64,000 bases of DNA. Origin: an uncultured Maribacter sp. (GTDB lineage Bacteria > Bacteroidota > Bacteroidia > Flavobacteriales > Flavobacteriaceae). Made by a program: the position numbers and the translations under genes. Location of the stretch: positions 124,001-188,000 of the forward strand of contig NZ_CANMTX010000005.1 of the NCBI RefSeq assembly GCF_947500985.1. The letters are read 5' to 3'. Positions 1 through 9,600 of this stretch are shown one piece after another (position 1 is the stretch's first letter; each line of letters starts with the position of its first letter). The notes under the pieces are model-generated. The model made no database searches, was not told where the DNA came from, and saw only the letters and a program-made list of their open reading frames with translations.

Positions 1-682
1 CTGCATATTCGTTGCCATTTACCAATGCACCATTTTGAATGTTAGAGGTAAAACCATCTAATTGGGTGTATAGTTTGAAGCGATGTTTTTCTGCAAGATG
101 ATACTGTAAATTTGACTTTGGAATACCAATATTAAACGACCAATCAGGTCTAAACTTTTTGTAATAGCTAATAAACGGTAAAGGGAAAACATACCCCCTA
201 TTTTGAGAATAAGATAGACCTACTATTAAACGAGAGGGCTTTTCTAAATCTTTTTCAAACTTTTTTATAAAAACCAGATCTCCTGAAAAAACAACATCTT
301 CTGTTGATAAATGTTTTGCTGCATTATTTGTACTAATACCCGGCTGCAGACGTACTCCTAATCGCCACCCATTTTTTAAGGGTTTGGTAAAGCCAATAGT
401 GAAGTCTAAAAGTTTAAAATCATTTAATAACTCCCTATCAAAAGGAAGCTCATCATCTTTAAAGCGAAGATGAACATTACTATAATCTACTCCTAAAAAT
501 AAATACTGCCCTTCTTTCTTAAGTTTTACTGGATAATTGACAAGAAATCTTGATCGCGTATATTCTACATCTGACCCTTTATTAGGAATAAATGTAAAAT
601 CCAAACGAGTCAAATCACTTAATTGCGCTTGTGCCGTAAAGCTAGTTATGAAAAGAAAAAATAATAAGAAATTAAACCGCAT
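1..682 (-). CDS. DUF6268-family outer-membrane protein (3' end outside window)
   Basis: Read by hand from the ATG at 680-682 leftward; the frame stays open to base 1, so the C-terminus lies outside the window. The first 20 residues form a signal peptide (MRFNFLLFFLFITSFTAQAQ, cleavage expected after AQA). The rest is alternating hydrophobic/polar beta-strand sequence with family-typical stretches such as FLVNYPVKLKKEG, GWRLGVRLQPG and VFPLPFISYYKKF. This matches my memory of the DUF6268 family, small outer-membrane beta-barrels common in Flavobacteriia; function unknown. It is co-directional with mqo and 108 bases downstream of it, so read-through is possible but not shown. Confidence 0.75.
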   Translation of the reverse strand, partial: MRFNFLLFFLFITSFTAQAQLSDLTRLDFTFIPNKGSDVEYTRSRFLVNYPVKLKKEGQYLFLGVDYSNVHLRFKDDELPFDRELLNDFKLLDFTIGFTKPLKNGWRLGVRLQPGISTNNAAKHLSTEDVVFSGDLVFIKKFEKDLEKPSRLIVGLSYSQNRGYVFPLPFISYYKKFRPDWSFNIGIPKSNLQYHLAEKHRFKLYTQLDGFTSNIQNGALVNGNEYA

Positions 683-790
683 TTTCTATTTGTGGTATCT
701 GCCCTGAATAATGATAATGCAAGTACTATCTTTTTATTGTGTTGACTTAGTGCTATTAAGCATAAAACTATCTTAAATAAAATAAGTTGG

Positions 791-2266
791 CTACAATTCT
801 AAAACCTGGGTTACGCGTTCAAGTTGAGCATCAAACAATTCTTTGGTAACTTCTTTTTTATAAAAAGGTACCATTTTATTCAATTGTTCTTTTCCTTTTT
901 CAGATGATGTTAATTCTGGAAATGCCTTTTCAAGCACATCTAACATGATCTTTACCGATGTAGATGCTCCCGGCGATGCACCCAACAAACAAGTAATTCT
1001 ACCATCTTTACTACTTACTAACTGTGTACCAAATTCTAACGAGCCACCTTCAAACTCATCTTTCTTAATTGTCTGCACGCGTTGCCCAGCAACCATAATT
1101 TCCCAATCTTCGCTTTTGGCATCTTTAAGAAATACTCTTAACGAATCCATTCTATCTTCAAAACTCATAGCTACCTGTTCCACCAAATATTTTGTTAGCG
1201 GTAAATTGTGCCAAAACACACCCCACATTGATGGTATATTATCAAAATTGATAGATTTTAATAAATCTAAATAGGAACCTTCCTTTAAAAACTTGGGACT
1301 AAAACCTGCAAACGGACCGAATAACAATTCTCGCTTACCATTAATAAACCTAGTATCTAAATGTGGTACCGACATTGGTGGATCGCCAATACCGGCTTTA
1401 CTATATACCTTGGCATTATGCTGATCAATTATATCTGGATTTTTACATACCAGCCACTCCCCACTTACCGGGAAACCACCATAACCATCCTTTTCATCAA
1501 TCTCTACTTTTTGCAATAATAACAAACTACCACCACCGGCACCTATAAAGACATGCTCGGAATCTACCGTATTCTTGACACCTGTATTTAGATTTTCCAT
1601 TTTTACCAACCACTCTACATCATGATCGGGATCAATATCTTCTACTTCGGTATTGAACAACACCTTAGTATCATACTCCTTTTCTAGAATATCGAACAAT
1701 TGCTCTGTTAACGAACCATAATTCATTTCTGTTCCCCTATCAATTCTAGAAGCCGCCATAACTTCATCTTCGGTTCTATTGTGCATCATCAACGGAAACC
1801 ACTGCTGCATCTTTTCAACCTCTCTAGTAAACTCTATGGTATCGAACATGAAATGCTCTTTAAAAGCTTTAAATCGATTTTCAAGGTAGTCGGCATTACC
1901 TTTCCCTTTTACCCAGCTGTGATGTGGCACCGGAGTAATAAATGATTTTGGATCTTTAATAAGTCCTTCAGCTACCAAAAAAGACCAATATTGTTTAGAG
2001 GTTTCAAATTGCGTACAAATGTCTATCGCCTTTTTTATGTTCACATGACCATCTTCATCTTCGGGTGTATAATTAAGTTCACATAAGGCAGAATGCCCTG
2101 TACCTGCATTATTCCAAGCTGCAGAACTTTCTTGAGCTACTTTATCTAATCGTTCAACGATTAGCACATTAAGATCTGGCTTTAACTGTTTTACCAATAA
2201 TGCCAGCGTAGCACTCATGATACCTGCACCTACACAAATAAGGTCGTATTCTTTTCTCAATTCCAT
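791..2266 (-). CDS. mqo: Malate:quinone oxidoreductase
   Basis: Membrane-associated FAD enzyme that oxidises malate to oxaloacetate and passes electrons to the quinone pool, serving as the TCA-cycle malate dehydrogenase in many Flavobacteria. The N-terminal dinucleotide-binding segment CVGAGIMSATLALL is typical of Mqo, as are SSAAWNNAGTGHSALCELNYTP, GGGSLLLLQK, FPVSGEWLVC and the C-terminal LLGASPGASTSVKIML. About 491 residues is the usual family length. The open frame extends three codons further to a TTG at 2275; I chose the ATG at 2264-2266 because it gives the normal MELRKEYDL start. It stands alone, with a terminator-like hairpin belonging to the upstream operon 100 bases before it. Confidence 0.96.
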   Translation of the reverse strand: MELRKEYDLICVGAGIMSATLALLVKQLKPDLNVLIVERLDKVAQESSAAWNNAGTGHSALCELNYTPEDEDGHVNIKKAIDICTQFETSKQYWSFLVAEGLIKDPKSFITPVPHHSWVKGKGNADYLENRFKAFKEHFMFDTIEFTREVEKMQQWFPLMMHNRTEDEVMAASRIDRGTEMNYGSLTEQLFDILEKEYDTKVLFNTEVEDIDPDHDVEWLVKMENLNTGVKNTVDSEHVFIGAGGGSLLLLQKVEIDEKDGYGGFPVSGEWLVCKNPDIIDQHNAKVYSKAGIGDPPMSVPHLDTRFINGKRELLFGPFAGFSPKFLKEGSYLDLLKSINFDNIPSMWGVFWHNLPLTKYLVEQVAMSFEDRMDSLRVFLKDAKSEDWEIMVAGQRVQTIKKDEFEGGSLEFGTQLVSSKDGRITCLLGASPGASTSVKIMLDVLEKAFPELTSSEKGKEQLNKMVPFYKKEVTKELFDAQLERVTQVLEL

Positions 2267-2365
2267 CAAAATCAAAATTTATTACTGCTTTATACGCTTG
2301 AAAAGTTAACTATTTCTTTTGGTTAATTCTGAACGTTGCCAAAATTAAAACCATATCATAAAAAC

Positions 2366-2393
2366 AAAAAGCAGGTCAATAGACCTGCTTTTT
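2366..2393 (-). terminator. Rho-independent terminator of the czc-apbE-DUF3570 unit
   Basis: A perfect 12-bp stem (AAAAAGCAGGTC / GACCTGCTTTTT) closes a 4-base loop. Read on the minus strand it ends in a T-run and lies 22 bases past the stop of the DUF3570 gene. It has a T-run on both strands, but no plus-strand gene ends here. Confidence 0.85.
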
Positions 2394-2414
2394 ATATATC
2401 AATCATCATAAATT

Positions 2415-3740
2415 TTAATCCATAACAAACTTAAACCCTGCGGTGACGATGCTAGAACTAAAGGTAGTATCTCTATCATATTTATAGAACTTTAAATCAA
2501 TACTTTTAAGTCCGAGTTTCCAGATATGCAGCTTGGTAAAAATATCTGTGTATGAAACTCCCATCCCAAATTGGTTTGCCGAGTATTTTGATAAATCGTA
2601 ATCTGACGTATAAAAGGTATCCGTAGAAAGTGCTTCTTCATAACCAAAGAAATAATCTGCCGCAGTTTGTTGGTAATATCGATATGATGGATAAACCGTA
2701 AACTTATCTGAAAGTTTAATAGGCACCTCTACACTTGCAGTGTGGGAGTTTATACCCCAATCATCGTAGTAATACCTATAGAAGCTCCTTACTACAAACG
2801 TTTCATTAATATACCAATTTAACCGACCGCCGGCAGCAACCTTAAATCTGGTATCTGGTAATTGTTCTATGGCATCTGCCAATTGAAAATTATCTATAAA
2901 AGAATCTGCTACATCGCTGAAATAAACCCTTTGAAACGGAGTAGACAACAAGCCATCTTGCTGAATAAAATCTAACGCCAGTGAACCTTGTAGATTCTTG
3001 CTCAGAATTTGAGAAAATCCTAATCCAACGGAATAAGAATTTCTTGATTCATCAGAAAACTCATTGAATATAGGGGCGTAATTTGTATTCCCCGTAATTG
3101 TATTATTACTGAAAAGTCCATTCGCCAAACCATTTGCACCACTGGCGAAAGGTCTTAGTTCTGATGGATATATAGCATTCCATTTATCTAAATATACATT
3201 AGCATTTATACTAACCTCCGTATTCTTTTCATTAAATAATTTTGTTAAGCCACCACCGAGACCAAAAGAGAAATAATCGTATTCTGAAGAGACCGATAGT
3301 TTACCTGACACGATTGTATTTCTATCATCTGAACTATGGCTATACGAACCTGTAAGATTCGTCCATGTATCTGAACTTGAAGCACCAGAACTTGCTACAA
3401 ACGGATCAGCTGGCTCGCCACCATCAAAAGGGTCTACATTACTTGAAGAAGCCGATGTATATGCTGAAACACCTGCATCAATGGTAAGAACATCGTCATC
3501 GTTTAAAGGGATTGCAACTACGAATGTGCCTGTAAAATCTGTTAGGTCTTCTGTTCCTAAACCGCCACTTACCGCAGCATTATCCCCATCTTGCGAATAA
3601 TAACTTGTTAAAAAATCTACCTCGGTAGTTTCTAAAACACGCTTTTTATAGGTCTTTACAGAATCTTGAGCTTGCTGTGCATAGTTTATCGTAAACGCGA
3701 ATAATGCTGCTACAGAAACTGCTATTTTGAATATTTTCAT
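2415..3740 (-). CDS. DUF3570 outer-membrane beta-barrel protein
   Basis: 441 residues with a cleavable signal peptide (about residues 1-21, ending NYAQQAQ). The rest is aromatic-rich beta-strand sequence ending in VTAGFKFVMD, as expected for an outer-membrane barrel. It carries DUF3570 hallmarks: the early segment VDFLTSYYSQDGDNAAVSGG, the strands RSFYRYYYDDWGI and YPSYRYYQQTAADYF, and a late YDRDTTF. Function is unknown. It is the last gene of the unit, 23 bases after the DUF4266 gene, and is followed by a strong terminator. DUF3570, DUF4266, ApbE and a thioredoxin are a recurring set in my knowledge of Bacteroidota and Proteobacteria genomes, so a joint envelope redox or metal role is likely but unproven. 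Confidence 0.85.
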   Translation of the reverse strand: MKIFKIAVSVAALFAFTINYAQQAQDSVKTYKKRVLETTEVDFLTSYYSQDGDNAAVSGGLGTEDLTDFTGTFVVAIPLNDDDVLTIDAGVSAYTSASSSNVDPFDGGEPADPFVASSGASSSDTWTNLTGSYSHSSDDRNTIVSGKLSVSSEYDYFSFGLGGGLTKLFNEKNTEVSINANVYLDKWNAIYPSELRPFASGANGLANGLFSNNTITGNTNYAPIFNEFSDESRNSYSVGLGFSQILSKNLQGSLALDFIQQDGLLSTPFQRVYFSDVADSFIDNFQLADAIEQLPDTRFKVAAGGRLNWYINETFVVRSFYRYYYDDWGINSHTASVEVPIKLSDKFTVYPSYRYYQQTAADYFFGYEEALSTDTFYTSDYDLSKYSANQFGMGVSYTDIFTKLHIWKLGLKSIDLKFYKYDRDTTFSSSIVTAGFKFVMD

Positions 3741-3763
3741 TTTGTTAAAAATTGAATCCTATA

Positions 3764-3976
3764 TTAATTACAACCGCAGCCACCACCAGTTTTTCCTCCG
3801 TTTGCACCTGCAGCAGCTTCTCTGTAGGAATGAGCCGTTGTTAAATTGCGGTCTACCTTTTTATCTTGCAAAACCATATCTGGATCATTAATATTTATTT
3901 TCTCGTACTCCTTCAACACTGTACAGCTGCTAAAAGAAGCCGCTATTAATGTAAAAACTAAAAACTTCTTCATCAT
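3764..3976 (-). CDS. DUF4266 small lipoprotein with Cys-rich tail
   Basis: 70 residues. The N-terminus is a lipoprotein signal with lipobox ASFSSC (lipidated Cys about residue 18). The middle is charged (EKININDPDMVLQDKKVDRNL) and the tail is Gly-rich, ending KTGGGCGCN with two cysteines in a CGC arrangement. This is the DUF4266 family pattern. The start overlaps the apbE stop by 4 bases (ATGA), so the two are translationally coupled. The CGC tail could bind a metal or form a mixed disulfide with the thioredoxin encoded two genes upstream. That is inference. No canonical ApbE flavinylation motif (SGAT type) is present. Confidence 0.85.
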   Translation of the reverse strand: MMKKFLVFTLIAASFSSCTVLKEYEKININDPDMVLQDKKVDRNLTTAHSYREAAAGANGGKTGGGCGCN

Positions 3977-4953
3977 GACTTTTCTATTTCTATATTCTTA
4001 GAAGTTATAATATTTCCTTTATCGTTTATAATAATACATTCTACCTGTGGCAGTTGTTCTATTCTATTTAAGCCGACCTCAATGCCCATAACAAATACCG
4101 ATGTTGCCAACGCATCAGCTAATTCTGCTTTGGGAGCAAATACGGTAACACTAATAATACCCGTTGCCGGATAACCACTTCGAGGGTCAATTATGTGGGT
4201 ATATCTAATATCATTGAAGGTTACATATTTTTCGTAATTACCAGAAGTTACCACTGCCTCATTGATTATAGGTAACAAAGCAAAGACTTTGTTCTTATCC
4301 ATAGGATTAGTAATAGCTACCTTCCACTCTTTACCATTGGGCTGTTTTCCCCAAGTATTCATGTCACCAGATGCATTTATGATACCTGCAACTACACCTT
4401 TAGATTTCAAAAACTCTTTTGCCTTATCCGCGGCATAACCTTTACCAATGGCTCCGAAACCGATTTTCGTTCCGGCTAACTTCAGAAAAACGGTATGGTT
4501 CTCTTTATCTAAAATGATATTGTGATAACCCACTTTAGCAACAGATGCCTTTATCAAATCTTCTGATGGCATAACGGTCATGCTACCATCAAACTTCCAA
4601 ATTTTATCCATAGAAGCATAACTAATATCAAAAGCCCCATCTGTCAACTTAGAAATACCTATTCCACGTTGTACTAAATTGAATAATTCTACATCAACTT
4701 GCACTGGCTTATTACCAGCATTTCTATTAATTTCCGATGTCTGCGAGTTTGGATCCCAAGAAGAAATCAGCTTTTCTATTCTTGTTATTTCGTTGATGGC
4801 CAAATCGATATACTCATCTCCTTCAACAGGATCTTTAGCCACTACAGTAATATCAAAGCGGCTGCCCATTAATTTAACGGTGCGCTTATAAGGCTCTTGA
4901 GCATACAGCATACCAACAGAAAAAAATAATACTATGAGAGTTAGTTTCTTCAA
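3973..4953 (-). CDS. apbE: FAD:protein FMN transferase (ApbE)
   Basis: Periplasmic enzyme that transfers FMN from FAD to a Thr/Ser of partner proteins. Family marks seen: SRFDITVVAKD near the N-terminus, the flavin-binding GFGAIGKGYAADKA, ASGDMNTWG, the metal/diphosphate region HIIDPRSGYPATGI, and DALATSVFVMG near the C-terminus. The start is TTG at 4951-4953, one base after the thioredoxin stop. It is needed to keep the signal peptide (MKKLTLIVLFFSVGMLYAQ); the next in-frame ATG lies inside that peptide. I see no recognisable flavinylation target motif in the neighbouring proteins, so its substrate is unknown. 326 residues, normal length. Confidence 0.93.
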   Translation of the reverse strand: MKKLTLIVLFFSVGMLYAQEPYKRTVKLMGSRFDITVVAKDPVEGDEYIDLAINEITRIEKLISSWDPNSQTSEINRNAGNKPVQVDVELFNLVQRGIGISKLTDGAFDISYASMDKIWKFDGSMTVMPSEDLIKASVAKVGYHNIILDKENHTVFLKLAGTKIGFGAIGKGYAADKAKEFLKSKGVVAGIINASGDMNTWGKQPNGKEWKVAITNPMDKNKVFALLPIINEAVVTSGNYEKYVTFNDIRYTHIIDPRSGYPATGIISVTVFAPKAELADALATSVFVMGIEVGLNRIEQLPQVECIIINDKGNIITSKNIEIEKS

Positions 4954-4954
4954 T

Positions 4955-5395
4955 CTATTTTATGAATGAATTCAATTCTTCGATATACTCTTTTGGTGTC
5001 AGTTTCTTGTAACTGGTTTCACCATATACTTCACCATTGGCGTTCATAACCACAACAAAGGGAAATATCCCTTGCCTATTATAACTTTCAGCCAATGCTT
5101 TATTCTTGTTCAATTGCTCTTCTGGTAATGCATTATTCTTTCTACGAGGAAAATCTGCTTGCAACATTACATAATGCTCTTTTGCATATTCTTTAAACTC
5201 ATTTGTAGACCATATTGCCCTATCTAATTTTATACAAGGTGCACACCAATCTGAACCTTGAAAAACTAGTATTATTGGCAGATCATTAGTTTCGGCAAGC
5301 TTTTTAGCTGTTGTAAAATCTGTATTCCAGTCTTGCGCTGTTATTGTACCAACACTAATTACTGTAAATAACAGTAATACTATATATTTTTTCAT
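4955..5395 (-). CDS. Periplasmic thioredoxin-fold protein
   Basis: 146 residues with a signal peptide (about 1-20, ending ITAQ) and a thioredoxin fold of the DsbD-gamma/thioredoxin_7 type. It has the redox motif GSDWCAPCIKLD, and FPFVVVMNANGEVYGE supplies the cis-Pro region and central strands. It probably reduces or isomerises disulfides of envelope proteins. The position, one base before apbE and two genes before a CGC-tailed lipoprotein, makes those proteins plausible partners. The gap to the upstream efflux adaptor is 73 bases, so an internal promoter cannot be excluded. Confidence 0.9.
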   Translation of the reverse strand: MKKYIVLLLFTVISVGTITAQDWNTDFTTAKKLAETNDLPIILVFQGSDWCAPCIKLDRAIWSTNEFKEYAKEHYVMLQADFPRRKNNALPEEQLNKNKALAESYNRQGIFPFVVVMNANGEVYGETSYKKLTPKEYIEELNSFIK

Positions 5396-5468
5396 ATCTA
5401 TTTATTAAACTAACTTGTACTAAGTCAATTATTCCATCAATAACTTTCTTTTTTCTTCTATTTTAAAG

Positions 5469-6611
5469 CTACGCTCCTATCAGGCTAAACGCACCTTTTG
5501 CCAAAAATTGTGCATCTTGCTTAAAAGTTGATGAATTACTGAACGAGGTTCTATTTTCATAACTACCTAAGATCTCGACAGGTACTTGCTTAAAATAATA
5601 ACTACCATCTTTTTTTTCATCTAAGACCAATACATAAGCCTCGTTATCTACTACTGCAATAGCCTCTGAAGGCAGCGACATTTGCTTTGATGTTTCTGTA
5701 ATAATATTCGCCTCTACGAACATACCAGTTAGAAAGTTAGCTTCGTCTTCATTTTCTATATGTGCATGAACCTTTATAGTTCTATTTTCACCTATAGAGG
5801 TACCTACCAAATGTACTTCTGCCATATATTCCTCATTTGAAGCTTCTGGTATTCTAAATACGACTTCCTGATCTTTTTTTACTTTCATAATATCTTTTTC
5901 GAAAACCGAAAGTTCTAAATGAATATGGTCATTATTAATGATTTCCATAATTGAAGTTGCGGGAGAAACATATGTACCTTTTGAAACATTTACACTTGTA
6001 ATACTACCTTCAATAGGCGCAAAAATGGTAGCTACCGAACTTATATTTCCTTTTTCTACTTGCTCAGGTGATATATTCAACATGATTAATTGCTTTCGAA
6101 GTCCGTTATATTTTGCTACCCCAGTTTTATAATCGCTCTCTGCTTTCAAAAAGCTTTTCTTAGATGTTATGTTTTCAGCTACCATTGTTTGCTGACGTTC
6201 GTACTCTGACTTCAAATAACCCAACTGCCCGTTGACCTCCATGTATTGTTGTTGTAAGGATACAAACTCCGGATTCTCAATAGTAACCAACAACTGACCT
6301 TTACGCACTTTATCTCCAATTAGCAAAGGTGTGGTTTTAATATAACCGCCCATTGTAGCACTTACCACCGCTCTATTTTCTGGTGGCACATCTATCATAC
6401 CAGAGGTTGTTACCATTACCGGAAAATCACTTTCAGTCATACTAGCAATCTCCATTTTATTCTGATCGAATTGTGCTTGTGTAATTTGAATTCGGTCATC
6501 TGTTTGTACTTCAGATGTGCCATTCTCGTTTAATTTATTTGCCTTCTCCCCACAACTTGAAATTATGATGAACATGAAAAGCATTATTATTTTGAATATA
6601 TATTTTTGCAT
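5469..6611 (-). CDS. RND efflux periplasmic adaptor (CusB/CzcB type)
   Basis: 380 residues. The signal sequence has a lipobox-like end (IISSCGEK, Cys about 20), so it is probably anchored to the inner membrane by lipid. A split barrel-sandwich hybrid (VVSATMGGYIKTTPLLIGDKVRKGQLLVTIENPEF and, after a helical hairpin, IFAPIEGSITSVNVSKGTYV) is followed by a beta-barrel and a membrane-proximal domain. It links the inner-membrane pump encoded 11 bases upstream to the outer-membrane channel. No His/Met-rich N-terminal metal site is evident, so metal choice must come from the pump. Confidence 0.92.
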   Translation of the reverse strand: MQKYIFKIIMLFMFIIISSCGEKANKLNENGTSEVQTDDRIQITQAQFDQNKMEIASMTESDFPVMVTTSGMIDVPPENRAVVSATMGGYIKTTPLLIGDKVRKGQLLVTIENPEFVSLQQQYMEVNGQLGYLKSEYERQQTMVAENITSKKSFLKAESDYKTGVAKYNGLRKQLIMLNISPEQVEKGNISSVATIFAPIEGSITSVNVSKGTYVSPATSIMEIINNDHIHLELSVFEKDIMKVKKDQEVVFRIPEASNEEYMAEVHLVGTSIGENRTIKVHAHIENEDEANFLTGMFVEANIITETSKQMSLPSEAIAVVDNEAYVLVLDEKKDGSYYFKQVPVEILGSYENRTSFSNSSTFKQDAQFLAKGAFSLIGA

Positions 6612-6622
6612 GATGTCCCTAT

Positions 6623-9600
6623 TTATAATGTTAAGAAATTAATGTCTGTAGCGGTTTCGTTATACGCTTTTATCTTATCTAAATAGGCCAATTTTATATC
6701 ATAGGCACTTTCTAAACTTTGTATATATTGAAAGAAATCAATTTCACCATTTCTAAAGCTGATGTTCGCGGTCTTCAATATTTCATCTGATAGCTCTGCA
6801 CCTTCGTTCTCATAGTAATTCAGTGAATTTTGAATTTGAAGGATTTGCTGTCCTAAGATTTCTTGCTTTGATTTTATCTGGATTTTATATGCGACGGACT
6901 CAGCTACTGCTCGTTCTTTGGCAATTTTAGATGCCTTGATTCTAGAGGCATTACCACTGAATATTAGCGGAATTTTTAGCCCTAGTTGATAACCCAAAAG
7001 ATTGTCGTTCAATTCTGAATTTGTTCCTTGAAAATAGGCTAAACTGATATCTGGTAATAGTTGCTGTTTTTCTAGTTTACGTACTGCAGCCATTAGTTGC
7101 ATATTATTCTCATAGTACACAGACTCTGGAGAAGCATCTACATTTACCTCATTAATGTCAATTTTCAAGTTCATTTCTTCAGAAATAACGAAACTATCCT
7201 TTACCTGAATTAATTGCAGTAAATTGGAATACGCAGCAAACTTTTCCTGAATAGCTTGCTGATAGTCCAGATTAATTTTTCTCTGCTTAGAAGCGGCGGT
7301 TATTTTCTCTAAATAATTGGTTTCACCCAGTTCAAATCTACGAGCTGCTACCTTAGAAAAATTGGCATATAAACTATCCAACCTTTTATACATTCTAACT
7401 TTTTCTCGTGCAATTTGATACTCGTAATAACCTCTGGTAACATCTTTAGTTATTGCTTTACGCTGTATATCATATTCGCTTTGCACCAAAGTAATTTTCA
7501 CCTTATTGACTTTCTTTTCAGAAAAATAAGCAGTTGGAAAACGAAAATCCTGCTGAACTCCAAATACCTTTAATGGCACATCATTTATGGCAAGGTTATT
7601 CTCATCATATTCATAATACACATGGGTTTTATTGAACATAAATGCGCTATTGATCAATGCTTCAGATTCATCAACTTTTAACCGACCAGCTTTTAACCCC
7701 ATGTTATTTTCAATAGCAAGAGGAATTAATTCATCAAGATTTTGCCCTTTTGATTCTTGTGCCGATACGCCAATTGAAATAAGTAATGCAATAACAGCAA
7801 TACCATTTTGCAAAGTAGTTTTTGGTATTGGCTTTCTTGAATTCTCATGTTTATCGAAAATGGAATATAACACTGGTAATACTACTAAAGTTAATATGGT
7901 TGCCGTAAACAAACCACCGATAACCACGGTTGCCAATGGTCGTTGTACTTCTGCGCCTGCATTGGTAGATATTGCCATGGGTAAAAAGCCAAGTGCTGCT
8001 GCGGATGCTGTTAATAATACCGCTCGCAACCGATCTTTTGCACCTTGTTTTATTAAATCGTCTAAACTCTCAAAAGAATATTTTTTCAGCTCTTTGAAAT
8101 GTTCAATCAAAACAATACCATTTAATACTGCGATACCGAATAATGCTATGAAACCTACACCTGCAGAAATACTGAACGGTAAGCCTCTCATCCATAATAA
8201 CAATACACCACCAACTGCTGCCAGCGGAATTGCCGAGTAAATCATTAGGGCTTCTTTTACCGACTTAAATGCGAAATATAGCAATACAAAAATAAGTACA
8301 AGTGCTATAGGTACCGCTACTAAAAGTCGGTCTCGGGCACTTTGTAAATTTTCAAATTGACCGCCATAGGTAATGGTATACCCTGTTGGTAATTTTACAT
8401 TTTCATTAATTAATTTTTGAACATCATCTACAACCGATTGTAAATCGCGATTACGAACATTTACACCTACCACTGTTCTTCTCTTGGTATCATCTCTTGA
8501 TATTTTTGCAGCACCTTTTTTATACGTGATATCTGCCAGCTCGCTTAACGGAATCTTTCCTCCGTCAGGCAAATCAACGTACAGGTTTTTAAGGTCATCT
8601 ATATCTTGTCGTTTTGCTTTATCTAATCGCACGACTAAATCGAACCGTTTTTCTCCTTCAAAAACATTACCGGCAGTCTTACCGGCAAATCCCATAGAAA
8701 CCATATCGTTCAGTTCTTGAATATTTAATCCGAATCGAGCAATTTTTGCGCGGTCATAATCAACACTCATTTCGGGTAATCCTGCTATTTTCTCTACACT
8801 AATATCTGCAGCTCCTTCAACGTCTTTAATTAATGCGCCAATTTCATTTCCTTTATTAGCCAAAACATCTAAATCAGGACCGAAAATCTTTATAGCAATA
8901 TCTGCACGAACACCTGTAATTAGTTCATTAAAACGCATCTCTATAGGTTGCGTAAATTCTACTTCCATACCTGGAATAATGGCTAGTGCCTCTTTGAATT
9001 TATCGGCTAGCTTATCTTTAGATTTTGCACTTGTCCACTCCCCTTTCGGTGCCAACTTTATTATGACATCACTTTCTTCCATAGACATGGGATCGGTTGG
9101 TACCTCGGCAGCTCCAATTCTAGTGACTACCTGCTGAACCTCTGGAAAATTATCTAGTAAAATCTTCTCTATCTCAGTCGTAATTTCAACAGTTTTACTT
9201 AATGAGGTTCCTGTTTTTAATACGGGTTGAATTACAAAATCACCTTCATCTAAAGTTGGTACAAACTCGCCGCCCATAGTCGTATATAAAATTGTTGCTC
9301 CAATTAGCAGTATTGCCGCAATGCCCAGAACAACCTTCTTGCTTTGTAATGCCCAGTTTACAATAGGCTCATATTTCTTATTCAACCATTTCATTAAACG
9401 AACAGATATGTTCTTGTCCGACTCTTTCAATGGTTTTAAAAAGATTGATGCTGCAACAGGCACATAAGTAAAACACAAAATCATTGCCCCAACTAATGCG
9501 AAACTAAAAGTCAATGCCATAGGTTTAAACATTTTACCTTCTACTCCGCTCAATGATAAAATGGGAATAAAAACGATTAGTATAATCAACTGCCCAAAAA

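Noticed and set aside
7632-8240. 202-codon open frame on the plus strand opposite the RND pump gene
   Set aside because: Fully antisense to a well-conserved part of czcA; composition is that of a reverse-strand shadow, with no signal, motif or control site of its own.
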